A stretch of DNA of 64,000 bases, taken from assembly GCA_021771025.1 (NCBI GenBank), contig JAETPW010000001.1:1-64000 (forward strand), written 5' to 3'. A program made the translations under genes and the position numbers. Positions 10,157-20,532 of this stretch are shown here, piece by piece (the stretch's first letter is position 1; each line of letters starts with the position of its first letter). The stretch comes from Clostridiaceae bacterium. GTDB taxonomy: Bacteria > Bacillota > Clostridia > TANB77 > CAG-508. The notes under the pieces were generated by a model that ran no database searches, was not told the origin of the DNA, and saw only the letters and a list, made by a program, of their open reading frames with translations.

Positions 10157-11743
10157 TTAAGGTTTTACGATGAGAAAGTCTCCTATCTGCTCACTATTTT
10201 TACTATTTTCGTATTGTTTAAATTCTACATCAACAATCAAAATTTCGTTTTGACTTAAGTTTTTTATTTTTTCTTTTAGTTCATTTTCGTCTTTGATACT
10301 TAAATATTGTTTGTTATTATCATGGTTTAAGTGAATATATAATTCAAGGCATCCATCATTTTTTACATTATCATACCATATCGTCTTTTCATCTAGCGCT
10401 TTCACAGTATTTAGCACTTGGTAAAATCCTCTAGAAAAACAGCCAGATTGATCTACAATAGTAGTATAATATCCATGAAAATAAATGGTAAAACACGTGA
10501 AAATCACTAAATACAAACCAATTAATGTTCTTTGGTAAGCTCGTTGGTAACGTATTTTTTCGTAAATATGGTATATCCCTAATGAAGCTAACAAAAGAAA
10601 TACATACCATAAAGAATTCAATCGGTTAATATTAGCCTCATTGATAATTAACCCGGTTAACAAACTAAGGCTAAACCAAGATAGGATCAGAACATGACTT
10701 ATCGATGTTTTTTCCTTTTTTCTTTTCTTTATCACACCAATAAAACCAACAATCATAAAAACAATAGTAAAAAGATAGGTTGTTCCAAATAACTGAGAAG
10801 AATTCCATTCAGCTCCATCACGTTGCAAAACCATTACCTTAATCGTTGACTCAATATTTTTGCCCAATTGTTCTAGAGGATTAGCCGTAAAAAAGATCAT
10901 ATCATTAGTTCTAGATAATCCTTCATAATAAGGAATAGTCATTTTTCCCAAAGATATACTATTTCCTGTATGCAATACATTTATCGTAAACATCAGAATA
11001 ATTGGCATAGATAATACCAAAAAAATCATGGCACAAAAAATACTGTTTTTTATGGTTATTCTTTTGGTCTTGAGTAAATAAATACACATCACTAGTAAAA
11101 ATAAAGGAACAAAGTAAATGGCAACACCATAGCAGTACAAACTAATGGCAAATAGAGCCATGGATAAATACAAAAGTTTATTTTTTTGCTGGAGTAGCCC
11201 AGTATAAAATACATCTATCGCAAAAAGTAAAAAATGAGGGAACATATTACAATCTAAAGCCCAAATGGATTGAAGAATATGCCAAGGAGAAATACAAATG
11301 AGGGCTAGACCAATTAGAGCTATTTTTTCATTTTTGCTGATTTTTTTCACTAAGTCATAAAAGACAAATAAGGAAATAATACTTACGATAAGGGTAGGGA
11401 GTCTAACCGCAAATAAAGTATACCCTAGTAATTTTATACTTAGTGTCATTAAATATAATAAAACAACACTTTGTCCGCCCCAACCTTGTAAATAAACAGG
11501 GAAACTGATCCCATTTATATCTGTACCCGTATCAGCAATTGATTTGGCATTTACAGCTGTCATAATTTCATCACTATTCATTTCTTGTAAGGCTGTTGGA
11601 AAATGATAGACCCTTACCAATATTCCAATGATTAGGATAATCCAAAAAAGTATTTTTTCTTTTTTTATTTGTTTAAGTTTTTGAGCAATCAATGATTTTT
11701 CCTCCTTGGTTTTGAGCATATATGTCTTAACTATTGTTTTCAA
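10157..11743 (-). CDS. Membrane glycosyltransferase, family 39 / ArnT-like
   Basis: Many TM helices; N-terminal NSDEIMTAVNAKSI acidic motif. True start may be an internal TTG near 11692 after aaggagg. Confidence 0.7.
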   Translation of the reverse strand: MKTIVKTYMLKTKEEKSLIAQKLKQIKKEKILFWIILIIGILVRVYHFPTALQEMNSDEIMTAVNAKSIADTGTDINGISFPVYLQGWGGQSVVLLYLMTLSIKLLGYTLFAVRLPTLIVSIISLFVFYDLVKKISKNEKIALIGLALICISPWHILQSIWALDCNMFPHFLLFAIDVFYTGLLQQKNKLLYLSMALFAISLYCYGVAIYFVPLFLLVMCIYLLKTKRITIKNSIFCAMIFLVLSMPIILMFTINVLHTGNSISLGKMTIPYYEGLSRTNDMIFFTANPLEQLGKNIESTIKVMVLQRDGAEWNSSQLFGTTYLFTIVFMIVGFIGVIKKRKKEKTSISHVLILSWFSLSLLTGLIINEANINRLNSLWYVFLLLASLGIYHIYEKIRYQRAYQRTLIGLYLVIFTCFTIYFHGYYTTIVDQSGCFSRGFYQVLNTVKALDEKTIWYDNVKNDGCLELYIHLNHDNNKQYLSIKDENELKEKIKNLSQNEILIVDVEFKQYENSKNSEQIGDFLIVKP

Positions 11744-11896
11744 CTAGCTATTTTTATTAGCAATAGTATATCATGATTTATGGGTATTTGACTACAATAA
11801 AAATAAAATTGTTAAAAAATTGTAAAAATTGGCGAAATATGCTATAATAAGTATGCAAAAGCAGAAAAAATAAAAAGCAAGAAAAGGGGAAGGATT

Positions 11897-12358
11897 ATGG
11901 ATCGATTAAAAACATTTCTCATTTATACATTAATAGTAGTAGGTTTTTTCATTTTTTCAGAATTTTTAATTAATGTGAGCCTAAATACTACCTATAAAAC
12001 CATAGGGAGAAAAGATAACCTAACTCAAGTACAGATCTACCAAGCAGAAGCAACTAAAGTTAATGGAAGAATGAAAGGAACGATTTATCAAACACAAGAA
12101 AATCCAATAGAAGCTAAGTATTTACAAGTAGACTTTTATTCGGCAAGGAATGTGAAATTAGGAACAAAATACATTGAAGTAGAAAAGGGAAAAGAAGAAC
12201 AAGAATTTGAATTGTATTTTAGATTGAACAACGTTAATTATTATGATATTAGTAGAACCAACGAAAAAACACAAACAGAAATGGAATTACTTCCAGCAGA
12301 TCTAACAAAACCGGAAATTATTGTAGGAACTATTTTTGCTATACTAATGTTTATGTAG
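11897..12358 (+). CDS. Hypothetical membrane-anchored protein
   Basis: SD aggggaagg; N-terminal TM. Confidence 0.5.
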   Translation: MDRLKTFLIYTLIVVGFFIFSEFLINVSLNTTYKTIGRKDNLTQVQIYQAEATKVNGRMKGTIYQTQENPIEAKYLQVDFYSARNVKLGTKYIEVEKGKEEQEFELYFRLNNVNYYDISRTNEKTQTEMELLPADLTKPEIIVGTIFAILMFM

Positions 12359-12399
12359 TTTGTTTGCCTAATTAGTTGTATCATTTGGTAAACATATTT

Positions 12400-12437
12400 G
12401 AAAAGGACATTTTGCTTTATTGCAAAATGTCCTTTTC
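12400..12437. terminator. Bidirectional terminator, 16-bp perfect stem
   Basis: GAAAAGGACATTTTGC / GCAAAATGTCCTTTTC with 6-nt loop, between convergent genes. Confidence 0.75.
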
Positions 12438-12447
12438 AGAAACGTCC

Positions 12448-14283
12448 CTAATTGGACATTTTAGGATTTACGGACAATGTTTGTTGGTGAGTATAAATAA
12501 CCATTCCCGGTTTTGCCCCACTTGGTTTTTTAACGTATTTTACTTCGCAGTAATCTACAGGGACATGGGAAGAATTTTTTCCCTTACTATGTAGAGCTGC
12601 TATCTCTGCTACTTGAATGAGTAAATCCTGAGAGACTTTAGCATTCTCTGGTAATTTTAAAATAACATGGCTACCATGGATCTCTTGAGTGTGAAACCAG
12701 AGGTCTGTTTTTTTGGCATATTTTAAGGTTAGCCAATCGTTTTCTCGATTGTTTCTTCCAACTAAAATGGAGTACCCGTTAATGGTGTATTTAATTGGAT
12801 TAAAAGAAACGGTTTTGTTTTTGGTTAATTTTGATTTTTTCATTTTTGTTTTTTTATTCGATAATCCCTTTACTTTTTCTTCAAAAATGACGTTTTCTGA
12901 GATTTCTTCAAAAATGGTAGAAATTTCTTCAAGAGTTTGACTATTTTCTAGTTCGTAAACAATGCTTTCTAAATAAGATAATTCTTTTAGTGTGTCTTCT
13001 TTTTGGTTAGAAACAATCGCTAGTGTATTTTTTAATTTATGGTATTTTTTAAAATAACGTTTAGCATTTTCGCTAGGGGTATAACGCTTATCTAAAGGGA
13101 TTGTTAATAGTTTATTTTGGTCATAATAATTGGTTACTTGTACCGATTCATATTTTTCTTGGTTCCACTGATATAGATGGGCTGTTAGCAATTCACCATA
13201 AATGCGAAATTGATCCATATGTTCACATTCTTGCAGTTTTTCGTTCATATGCAATAAACGTTTTTGATATTTTTTGAGCATAGCTAACATAAGTTTTAAA
13301 ATACTGTTACGAGTATTTTTTAACTCTTCTGAAGATTCTTTTTGGTAGTAAAAATCATCCAAAAAGAAATTTAAAGAAAAGCGAGAAGAATTAGTATCAT
13401 TTTCTGGAATTAGGTAATAGTCAGTAGCTTTTCCTTCCGCATTGTATGATACTTCAAACTGTACCTTAGCAGTATCAATTTGTTCAACTAATTGCGATAA
13501 GATAGAATATAAATTTCGCAAAATAAGAGGGTCGTTTTCGTTCAATTGGTATTTTTTTAGTAAGGATCGAATGAGTGATTGGCTAATTCCATTAAATGTG
13601 TTACCTATTTGTTTAGGAAGATCAGCAAAACAAATTTCAGAAAGAACGCTACCTAAGGGTGTAGTAGAAACAGGAGAACTGATAGAGGAAGTATGAGAAG
13701 GAGAAGAAAGAGGGCCAATCAGTTCTTCCTCAAATTGTTCTGCATTTTCTATCGTGAGCAAATTTTTCTTATTGGTGGTAGGGTAATGGTATGTTTGATG
13801 AGGGTAAATATTTCGACTACTGTCTTCTGTCTCTTTTTCACGAATGTGGCGTAAAGAATCAATAATCGTATTTTCTTCGTCAACTAACAAAATGTTGCAA
13901 TGCTTTCCCATTAATTCAATGATTAATTTTAGGCGAACAATATCGTCTACATCATCAAAACCCTCTAATTCAAGGGTTACTATTCTTTCTAAATCATTAG
14001 TAATAAAATTTACGATACGAAATCCTAATAAATGTTTACGTAATGCCATACAAAAGTTTGGGGCAACTTTGGGGTTTGGTTTGGGGTGAGTGGTTAAGTG
14101 CATACGATAATTTTGGGCATCACAACAAATCGTTAATGAATAACGATTTCCTTGGTGATATAAACCGAAAAGTAAAGTATTTTTATTAGGTTCATAAATT
14201 TGATCTATTTTTGCTCCCACTAATTGTTGGAGTTCAGTAGCAATTGCTTTTGTGACAATTCCGTCAAATGCCATAGTAATCAT
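12448..14283 (-). CDS. rqcH: NFACT family protein RqcH (fibronectin-binding-like)
   Basis: MAFDGIVTKAIATELQQLVGAKIDQIYEP N-terminus and C-terminal WLTLKYAKKTDLWFHTQEIHGSHVIL NFACT-R motif. Confidence 0.92.
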   Translation of the reverse strand: MITMAFDGIVTKAIATELQQLVGAKIDQIYEPNKNTLLFGLYHQGNRYSLTICCDAQNYRMHLTTHPKPNPKVAPNFCMALRKHLLGFRIVNFITNDLERIVTLELEGFDDVDDIVRLKLIIELMGKHCNILLVDEENTIIDSLRHIREKETEDSSRNIYPHQTYHYPTTNKKNLLTIENAEQFEEELIGPLSSPSHTSSISSPVSTTPLGSVLSEICFADLPKQIGNTFNGISQSLIRSLLKKYQLNENDPLILRNLYSILSQLVEQIDTAKVQFEVSYNAEGKATDYYLIPENDTNSSRFSLNFFLDDFYYQKESSEELKNTRNSILKLMLAMLKKYQKRLLHMNEKLQECEHMDQFRIYGELLTAHLYQWNQEKYESVQVTNYYDQNKLLTIPLDKRYTPSENAKRYFKKYHKLKNTLAIVSNQKEDTLKELSYLESIVYELENSQTLEEISTIFEEISENVIFEEKVKGLSNKKTKMKKSKLTKNKTVSFNPIKYTINGYSILVGRNNRENDWLTLKYAKKTDLWFHTQEIHGSHVILKLPENAKVSQDLLIQVAEIAALHSKGKNSSHVPVDYCEVKYVKKPSGAKPGMVIYTHQQTLSVNPKMSN

Positions 14284-14483
14284 TCCTTTATTTTTTTCTC
14301 ATCATATCACAAAAGTGGGGGATTAGCAATGAATTTTTCTTAATGAACAAAATTCCCAAAATACATTGCAAATTATTTCTTTTTTCGATATAATGATCAA
14401 AACAATGAAGAAGCTAGGCAATTAGCTTTCATCATCAATTTAAGTGAATTTCAGCAAAAAGTATCAATAAAAGAAAAGGGAAA

Positions 14484-14508
14484 TAAGCTAGTTTAAAAAG
14501 CTAACTTA
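14484..14508 (+). promoter_or_regulatory. Leader hairpin between SD and ATG, copy 1
   Basis: SD gaaaaggg (14473-14480), stem TAAGCTAG/CTAACTTA (one mismatch), then 11 nt to ATG 14520. Confidence 0.55.
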
Positions 14509-14519
14509 AGTTAAAAAAT

Positions 14520-15605
14520 ATGGAAATACAACAACTAACTTTAGAAGAAAAAATTGGTCAACAATTATTTATCGGTTTAGATGTAAACCACCCAAAAGAA
14601 ATCATCAAAGAATTAATTGTCAAACAAAAAGTGGGAGGCATCTTACTGTATAAAAAAAATTATCGTAGTTTAGAAGAAATGGTAGAACTGATAAACGAGT
14701 GCAAACAGCTAAACCGTGAAGCAAATTCCATTCCTCTTTGGATAGGGATAGACCAAGAAGGGGGAAGAGTCAATCGTTTGCCACCAGAAATCTTAAATTT
14801 TCCCAGTGCATATCAGTTAGCACAAACAGGAAATGAAGCACTCATTAAAGAATCGGTTTCTCTTATGGCAGAGCTATTAAGTCAGTTAGGCGTAAACGTC
14901 AATTTTGCTCCCGTCTTGGATCGTTCTACGAAAAATCTAAAATCGGCAATAGGAGATCGTGCATTTGGGCAAGATATTCATCAAATTACCTTATGGGGTG
15001 ATTGGCAACGAAACGAATTTGAAGAAAAAAATATTTTGCCAGTCATTAAACATTTTCCGGGTCATGGTTCAACTAATGCAGATTCTCATGTGAGGATCCC
15101 CAATACCAACAAAACCATCAAACAATTAGAACAAGAAGATTTATTGCCATTTCTCCATGCTATTGACCAAAATGCAAATGCTTTATTGGTTGGTCATTTA
15201 ATTGTTCCTCACATGACTCACCTTAAGCCAGCTACCTTATCTAAATCATTTATTCAAGGTTACTTACGTAAGGAATTACACTATAATGGGCTAATTTTTA
15301 CAGATGATATGAGAATGAAAGCAGTAGAATTATTCTATGGTACAAATCAGGCAAGCCTAAAAGCATTTCAGGCAGGAAATGATGTGATCATGCTCAAATA
15401 CACGAACAAAGATCAAGTCAGAGAAAAAATAAAGCGAAGGCTTAATCGTAAACCAGATGAGGAACAATTGCTAAATAACAGGGTAGAACGAATTTTATCC
15501 GTAAAAGAAAAATATCATGTATCAGATAAGCCGGTACCAAAACCTTCATTTTCTATCGACGAGATAAATCAAAAAATACAAGAAATACGTAATGGCATAA
15601 GTTAA
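14520..15605 (+). CDS. nagZ: Beta-N-acetylhexosaminidase, glycoside hydrolase family 3
   Basis: IGIDQEGGRVNRL, KHFPGHGSTNADSHVRIP, LIFTDDMRM motifs. Confidence 0.88.
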   Translation: MEIQQLTLEEKIGQQLFIGLDVNHPKEIIKELIVKQKVGGILLYKKNYRSLEEMVELINECKQLNREANSIPLWIGIDQEGGRVNRLPPEILNFPSAYQLAQTGNEALIKESVSLMAELLSQLGVNVNFAPVLDRSTKNLKSAIGDRAFGQDIHQITLWGDWQRNEFEEKNILPVIKHFPGHGSTNADSHVRIPNTNKTIKQLEQEDLLPFLHAIDQNANALLVGHLIVPHMTHLKPATLSKSFIQGYLRKELHYNGLIFTDDMRMKAVELFYGTNQASLKAFQAGNDVIMLKYTNKDQVREKIKRRLNRKPDEEQLLNNRVERILSVKEKYHVSDKPVPKPSFSIDEINQKIQEIRNGIS

Positions 15606-15723
15606 AAAGTTTTTCCTATTGTTATTTTGGCAAATTAAGAACAGCTTAATCGTTTTTTCAGTTAGTCAATTTAACGAAAACAGTCTACTAAGATTAAAAT
15701 AAAAAAGAAAAGGGGATAAAATC

Positions 15724-17667
15724 ATGAAACAAAAAACAAAACTAACATGGGTTCTACTTTTTGCTTTTTTCCTTTTGATGGTATGGACGATTCCATCAAA
15801 AGCAGGTGAAGTGAACCTTGATCAGTTAACCATCGAAGCCCATCTTCTCTCCAATGGAGATATGAAAGTTACTGAAATTTGGGATGCTGATATTAGTCAG
15901 ACCAATACCATGTACAAAACCTTTGCCACAGATCAAAGTAAATATGGTAAAATCACAGATGTTAGTGTATATGATGAAACTGGCTATTCTAAAAAATTAA
16001 CCGAAACTAGCCAATGGGCTTATCATGTGCCAAAAGGATCGTATTATGGAACATTAAATGAAGACGGAGACTTTGAAATTGGTTGGGGAGTAGGCTTAGA
16101 TCATTCTCATAGCCAAAAACAATACAAAATAGAATATACGGTAGAAGGGGCAATAACCAAGTACCAAGACTGTAGTGAATTATACTGGCAATTTGTTGGC
16201 AAAGATTTTGAACCAGAAATTAAGCAAATCATGGGAAGTATTTATTTGCCAAAAAAAGCAAATGCAATGGAAGATATTCGTGTATGGGGGCACACGCAAA
16301 GTTTAAATGGTCAAATCTATGTAGCCGATTATGATCTAGTTAATTTTTCTGCCCATCAAATAGAGCCCGGAAATTTTGTAGAAGTAAGGGTTCTTATGCC
16401 AACAGATATGCTATCTTCTGCGAAAAGAACGATGAACGAAAACCACCTAGAAACAGTGTTAAAGGAAGAAGGAAAATGGGCAAATGAAGCTAATTTTAGA
16501 CGAAATATTTTACCACTGTTAATCGGTATAGCGGTTAGCCTTGTGGGAATAGCTTTACTTATTTGGCTTGTGAAGAAAATCATAAAAGATAAGAAACTTT
16601 ATCGTGAATTACCAGAAAAAATCAAGCCAGAACAGCAATATGATTACTATCGCGAACTTCCACGAGAAGAAGCAGCTCCAGGAGAAGCGATTTTCTTACT
16701 CAAAAAGAAATGGCAAGGGCTAGAGAGTAGTGATGAAATAGGAAAAGTATTTTCTTCTATATTATTGGATTTAAAGCTAAAAAAATACATAGAAATTGAG
16801 GTGTTAGAACCAGACAAAAAGAAAAGCCCAGTGAATATTCAAATCCTTAACCAAGAAGAAAAAGAAAAACTTCCACCAGAAGAAAGAGTTGTTTTTCAAT
16901 TTTTACTAGATGCCTTTGGGGAAAAGAAAGAAATGAAACTGAAAGAACTTCAAAAATATCTTCAAAACCATACCAGCAAAGTATTAGCCTTAAAAAGTGA
17001 ATTAAATTCATTTATTACGTTAGAATTAGAACAAAATCATCAAGTTGACGAAGAAGCCAAAAAAACATACAGTAAATACCAATCTCAAATTGTGTTAACT
17101 ATTATTGGATTATTTTCTTTATTAATTATTAGCAGTATGTTATTTGGTATGATTGGAATGAATTATTTAGTGATAGGTGTTATGGTTATTCTTGCTATAG
17201 CTTCCCTTGTAGAACTCGTTATTTCTGCTAATATCACTAGTAAAATAAATGTATTTACGGCTAGTGGAGTAGAACAAAGTGAACAATGGAAAGGGTTAAA
17301 GAAATACATGGAAGACTTTTCTCTACTGAATGAAAAAGAAATTCCTGCTATTGAAATTTGGGAAAAATACCTTGTTTTTGCTACAACCTTTGGCATAGCT
17401 GATAAAGTAGCCAAACAATTAAAAATGGTATACCCAGAAATTAACGAAACACAAATGATGACCACTTATTCATGTGTCTATTTAGCTACTCATACCAGCT
17501 TTAATCAAAGTTTTAGCCAAGCCATAAGCTCATCTATGTCATCAGCCTACACATCAGCATCAGGCGGAGGCGGAGGATTCTCCGGAGGTGGAGGAGGCGG
17601 CCGGTGGACGGCGGCGGTGGAGGAGGAAGATGATTTGACATCTTCTTCCTTTTTCGGTATAATCTAG
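15724..17667 (+). CDS. DUF2207 domain membrane protein; C-terminus probably out of frame
   Basis: Signal peptide, DUF2207-like ectodomain, TMs, Gly-rich tail; tail frame lost near 17600. Confidence 0.8.
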   Translation: MKQKTKLTWVLLFAFFLLMVWTIPSKAGEVNLDQLTIEAHLLSNGDMKVTEIWDADISQTNTMYKTFATDQSKYGKITDVSVYDETGYSKKLTETSQWAYHVPKGSYYGTLNEDGDFEIGWGVGLDHSHSQKQYKIEYTVEGAITKYQDCSELYWQFVGKDFEPEIKQIMGSIYLPKKANAMEDIRVWGHTQSLNGQIYVADYDLVNFSAHQIEPGNFVEVRVLMPTDMLSSAKRTMNENHLETVLKEEGKWANEANFRRNILPLLIGIAVSLVGIALLIWLVKKIIKDKKLYRELPEKIKPEQQYDYYRELPREEAAPGEAIFLLKKKWQGLESSDEIGKVFSSILLDLKLKKYIEIEVLEPDKKKSPVNIQILNQEEKEKLPPEERVVFQFLLDAFGEKKEMKLKELQKYLQNHTSKVLALKSELNSFITLELEQNHQVDEEAKKTYSKYQSQIVLTIIGLFSLLIISSMLFGMIGMNYLVIGVMVILAIASLVELVISANITSKINVFTASGVEQSEQWKGLKKYMEDFSLLNEKEIPAIEIWEKYLVFATTFGIADKVAKQLKMVYPEINETQMMTTYSCVYLATHTSFNQSFSQAISSSMSSAYTSASGGGGGFSGGGGGGRWTAAVEEEDDLTSSSFFGII

Positions 17668-17852
17668 TTGTCCAATTGGGACGGGTACAAAATGAACATT
17701 TGCTCCAAAGAATGTCCTATGAGGGACGTTTCTGTTTGGAGATAAAGAGAATGTTCAATTGACAAGATTTTTGTTTAGAATTGTTTACCAAATAAAGAAA
17801 GTAAAGCAGACGAATAAAAAAGAGTGAAGACCATTAAGAAGGGAGAAACAAT

Positions 17853-19181
17853 ATGTCAAAACCAATCGTAGCCATCATCGGTAAGCCTAATGTAGGTAAA
17901 TCTACGTTTTTTAATTATTTAGCAGGAAAACGTATTTCCATTGTAGAAGATACCCCCGGGGTTACCAGAGATAGAGTATATGCAGACACGAACTGGAGAG
18001 GGAGAAATTTTACTCTGATCGATACAGGAGGAATTGAACCAGATTCAGAAGATATCATTTTATCCCAAATGAGAGAACAAGCCAATCTTGCTATATCAGT
18101 TGCGGATGTCATCATTTTTCTTACCGATGTAAGACAAGGAGTAACCGCAGCAGATCAGGAAATTGCGGTTATGCTAAAAAAGTCAGGAAAGCCTATCGTT
18201 TTGGTGTGCAATAAAGCAGATAATTTTGAAAAAGATAGAAATGAAATCTATGAATTTTATAATTTAGGAATAGGTGATCCATACCCAATATCGGCTAGTA
18301 ATGCCATAGGAATTGGTGATGTATTAGATGCCATTTATGAACATTTTCCCGAAAAAGGAGAAAATGAAGAAGAGGAAGATATCATCAAAGTAGCGGTAAT
18401 TGGTAAGCCAAATGTTGGTAAATCTTCTTTAATCAATAAAATTTTAGGAGAAAACCGTACGATTGTCAGTGATATTGCCGGAACTACCAGAGATGCTATA
18501 GATACCTATTTTGAAAATGAACAAGGAAAATATATGTTAATTGATACAGCAGGTATTCGAAGAAAAGCCAAAGTGAATGAACGAATTGAAAAATATAGTG
18601 TCATGAGAAGTTTATTAGCCATTGAACGAGCAGATGTATGCTTAATGCTAATTGATGCCAAAGAAGGAGTAACCGATCAAGATGCCAAAATAGCAGGAGA
18701 AGCTCATGAAGCGGGAAAAGGGGTTATTTTGGTAGTCAATAAATGGGATGAAATAGAGAAAACCACAGGAACGTTAGAAAAATATAGCAAAGAAGTGTAT
18801 CAACAATTATCGTATTTATCTTATGCACCAATTGTCTTTATTTCCGCTAAAACAGGCCAAAGAGTAGATAAATTATTTACGATGATTAATGAAGTAGCCA
18901 AGCAAAATGCCATGAGAATATCTACTTCAGTGTTAAATCAAGTCATTAATGAAGCCATTGCCTTAGTTCAGCCACCAACCGATAAAGGAAAGAGATTAAA
19001 GATTTTTTATGGTACACAGGTAGCAACAAAACCACCAACGTTTGTTATTTTTGTTAATCGAAAAGATTTATTTCATTTTTCGTATGAACGTTATCTAATC
19101 AATCAAATTCGTAAAGAATTTGGATTAGAAGGAACGCCAATTCGAATGATTGCAAGAGAGAAAGCAGACAAAGAAGAATAA
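17853..19181 (+). CDS. der: Ribosome biogenesis GTPase Der (EngA)
   Basis: Two tandem GTPase domains (GKPNVGKSTFFNYL and GKPNVGKSSLINKI) and KH-like C-terminus. Confidence 0.98.
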   Translation: MSKPIVAIIGKPNVGKSTFFNYLAGKRISIVEDTPGVTRDRVYADTNWRGRNFTLIDTGGIEPDSEDIILSQMREQANLAISVADVIIFLTDVRQGVTAADQEIAVMLKKSGKPIVLVCNKADNFEKDRNEIYEFYNLGIGDPYPISASNAIGIGDVLDAIYEHFPEKGENEEEEDIIKVAVIGKPNVGKSSLINKILGENRTIVSDIAGTTRDAIDTYFENEQGKYMLIDTAGIRRKAKVNERIEKYSVMRSLLAIERADVCLMLIDAKEGVTDQDAKIAGEAHEAGKGVILVVNKWDEIEKTTGTLEKYSKEVYQQLSYLSYAPIVFISAKTGQRVDKLFTMINEVAKQNAMRISTSVLNQVINEAIALVQPPTDKGKRLKIFYGTQVATKPPTFVIFVNRKDLFHFSYERYLINQIRKEFGLEGTPIRMIAREKADKEE

Positions 19182-19199
19182 AACAAAGGAGGAAAAGAA

Positions 19200-19829
19200 A
19201 TGGTTGTTTATATCATTATGGCAATAGTTGCCTATTTAATTGGGAGTATCAATTTTTCTGTTATTTTAAGTAAGAAAATGGCAGGTTTTGATGTAAGAGA
19301 AAAAGGAAGTGGAAATGCAGGAACAACGAATATGCTTCGTTCAGTAGGAAAAGGAGCAGCCGTACTTACGTTAATTTGTGATGTATTAAAAGGAGTTGTG
19401 GCTATTTTAATTGCCATTGCGATAGGAAATATCATTGCTGATTTAGATAAAGCATTATTAGTACAAATAGCAGGAATTGCTGTTGTCATTGGTCATACCT
19501 TTCCTATTTTTTTCGGATTTAAAGGGGGAAAGGGAGTAGCTACTTCACTTGGGATTTTACTCATGACCAATTGGCAAATTGGATTAATTTGTTTAGTATT
19601 TGCCTTACTACTAATGGCCTTAACCAGAATGGTCTCGTTAGGATCCTGCGCAGCTGCTGTGCTATTTCCGGTACTTGTATTGTTCATTAAACAACATTAT
19701 ATTGTGTTAGAGGGAACAGATTATTTCATTTATAGTGTTATTTTGGCCGTAATTGTCTTATACAACCATAGAAGTAACATCAAAAGAATCATGAACGGAA
19801 CAGAGAATAAATTATCATTTAAGAAATAA
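19200..19829 (+). CDS. plsY: Glycerol-3-phosphate acyltransferase PlsY
   Basis: YLIGSINFSVILSKKMAGFDVREKGSGNAGTTNMLR, FFGFKGGKGVATSLG motifs. Confidence 0.97.
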   Translation: MVVYIIMAIVAYLIGSINFSVILSKKMAGFDVREKGSGNAGTTNMLRSVGKGAAVLTLICDVLKGVVAILIAIAIGNIIADLDKALLVQIAGIAVVIGHTFPIFFGFKGGKGVATSLGILLMTNWQIGLICLVFALLLMALTRMVSLGSCAAAVLFPVLVLFIKQHYIVLEGTDYFIYSVILAVIVLYNHRSNIKRIMNGTENKLSFKK

Positions 19830-19848
19830 GATAGAAGAGGAGAAACAA

Positions 19849-20454
19849 ATGAAAAAGAAAATTTTATTAACTGTTATCCTATTTATCATGCTACTGATTT
19901 GGATGGTACCTGTTTTAGCAATTCAAGTAGGAACCAAAGGCGATACCTATGAGATACAACTTACCATGAAAAATAAAGAGCCATCGTATCAGATGTATTT
20001 ATTATTACCAAGAGATTACCTAGAATATGTGATTGCTCAAAAAGGTTTGGATCTTGTTTATGAGGGACCAGATACATTAATCAAGGATGAAATTCCTGGG
20101 ATTTCTGTTAGTCGTGATAAAGTTCAGGCACAAGAATACGTAGAAGACCAAAAGCAATATATATCGATTTTGCTTACTCCCAATGAAAAAGAAATGTTCT
20201 TTTTTACGGTAATAGCCAGTTACCCAAATCAAGATATTAAATTTCGTTATGTGAGTGGAGAAAAAGATTATATCCTTCATATGGATGATTTTCGTGTGCA
20301 GGATGGGGTTTGTCAAATTGAGTATGATGGTAAACATGACACCGTTAAAAATGTGTATACCACAAAAGGAAAAATTGAGTGGTGGCAAATTTTAATTGTT
20401 GCTCTTTTGGTTGTATTTATTTCTTATGTAACTAAACAAAAAGTAAAAAAATAG
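19849..20454 (+). CDS. Hypothetical secreted/membrane protein
   Basis: Signal peptide, C-terminal TM; in plsY-gpsA interval with SD gaggag. Confidence 0.55.
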   Translation: MKKKILLTVILFIMLLIWMVPVLAIQVGTKGDTYEIQLTMKNKEPSYQMYLLLPRDYLEYVIAQKGLDLVYEGPDTLIKDEIPGISVSRDKVQAQEYVEDQKQYISILLTPNEKEMFFFTVIASYPNQDIKFRYVSGEKDYILHMDDFRVQDGVCQIEYDGKHDTVKNVYTTKGKIEWWQILIVALLVVFISYVTKQKVKK

Positions 20455-20532
20455 GATAAAAATTTATTTACGAAATTTCCTTAGTAAAAAGAAAATACAC
20501 AATCAAATGAGAAAAAAAGGAGTAGAAGATTG

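Noticed and set aside
12713-14089. Antisense ORFs within rqcH, and similar antisense ORFs in other genes
   Set aside because: They lie opposite well-supported coding genes, lack SD sites and have no family resemblance.
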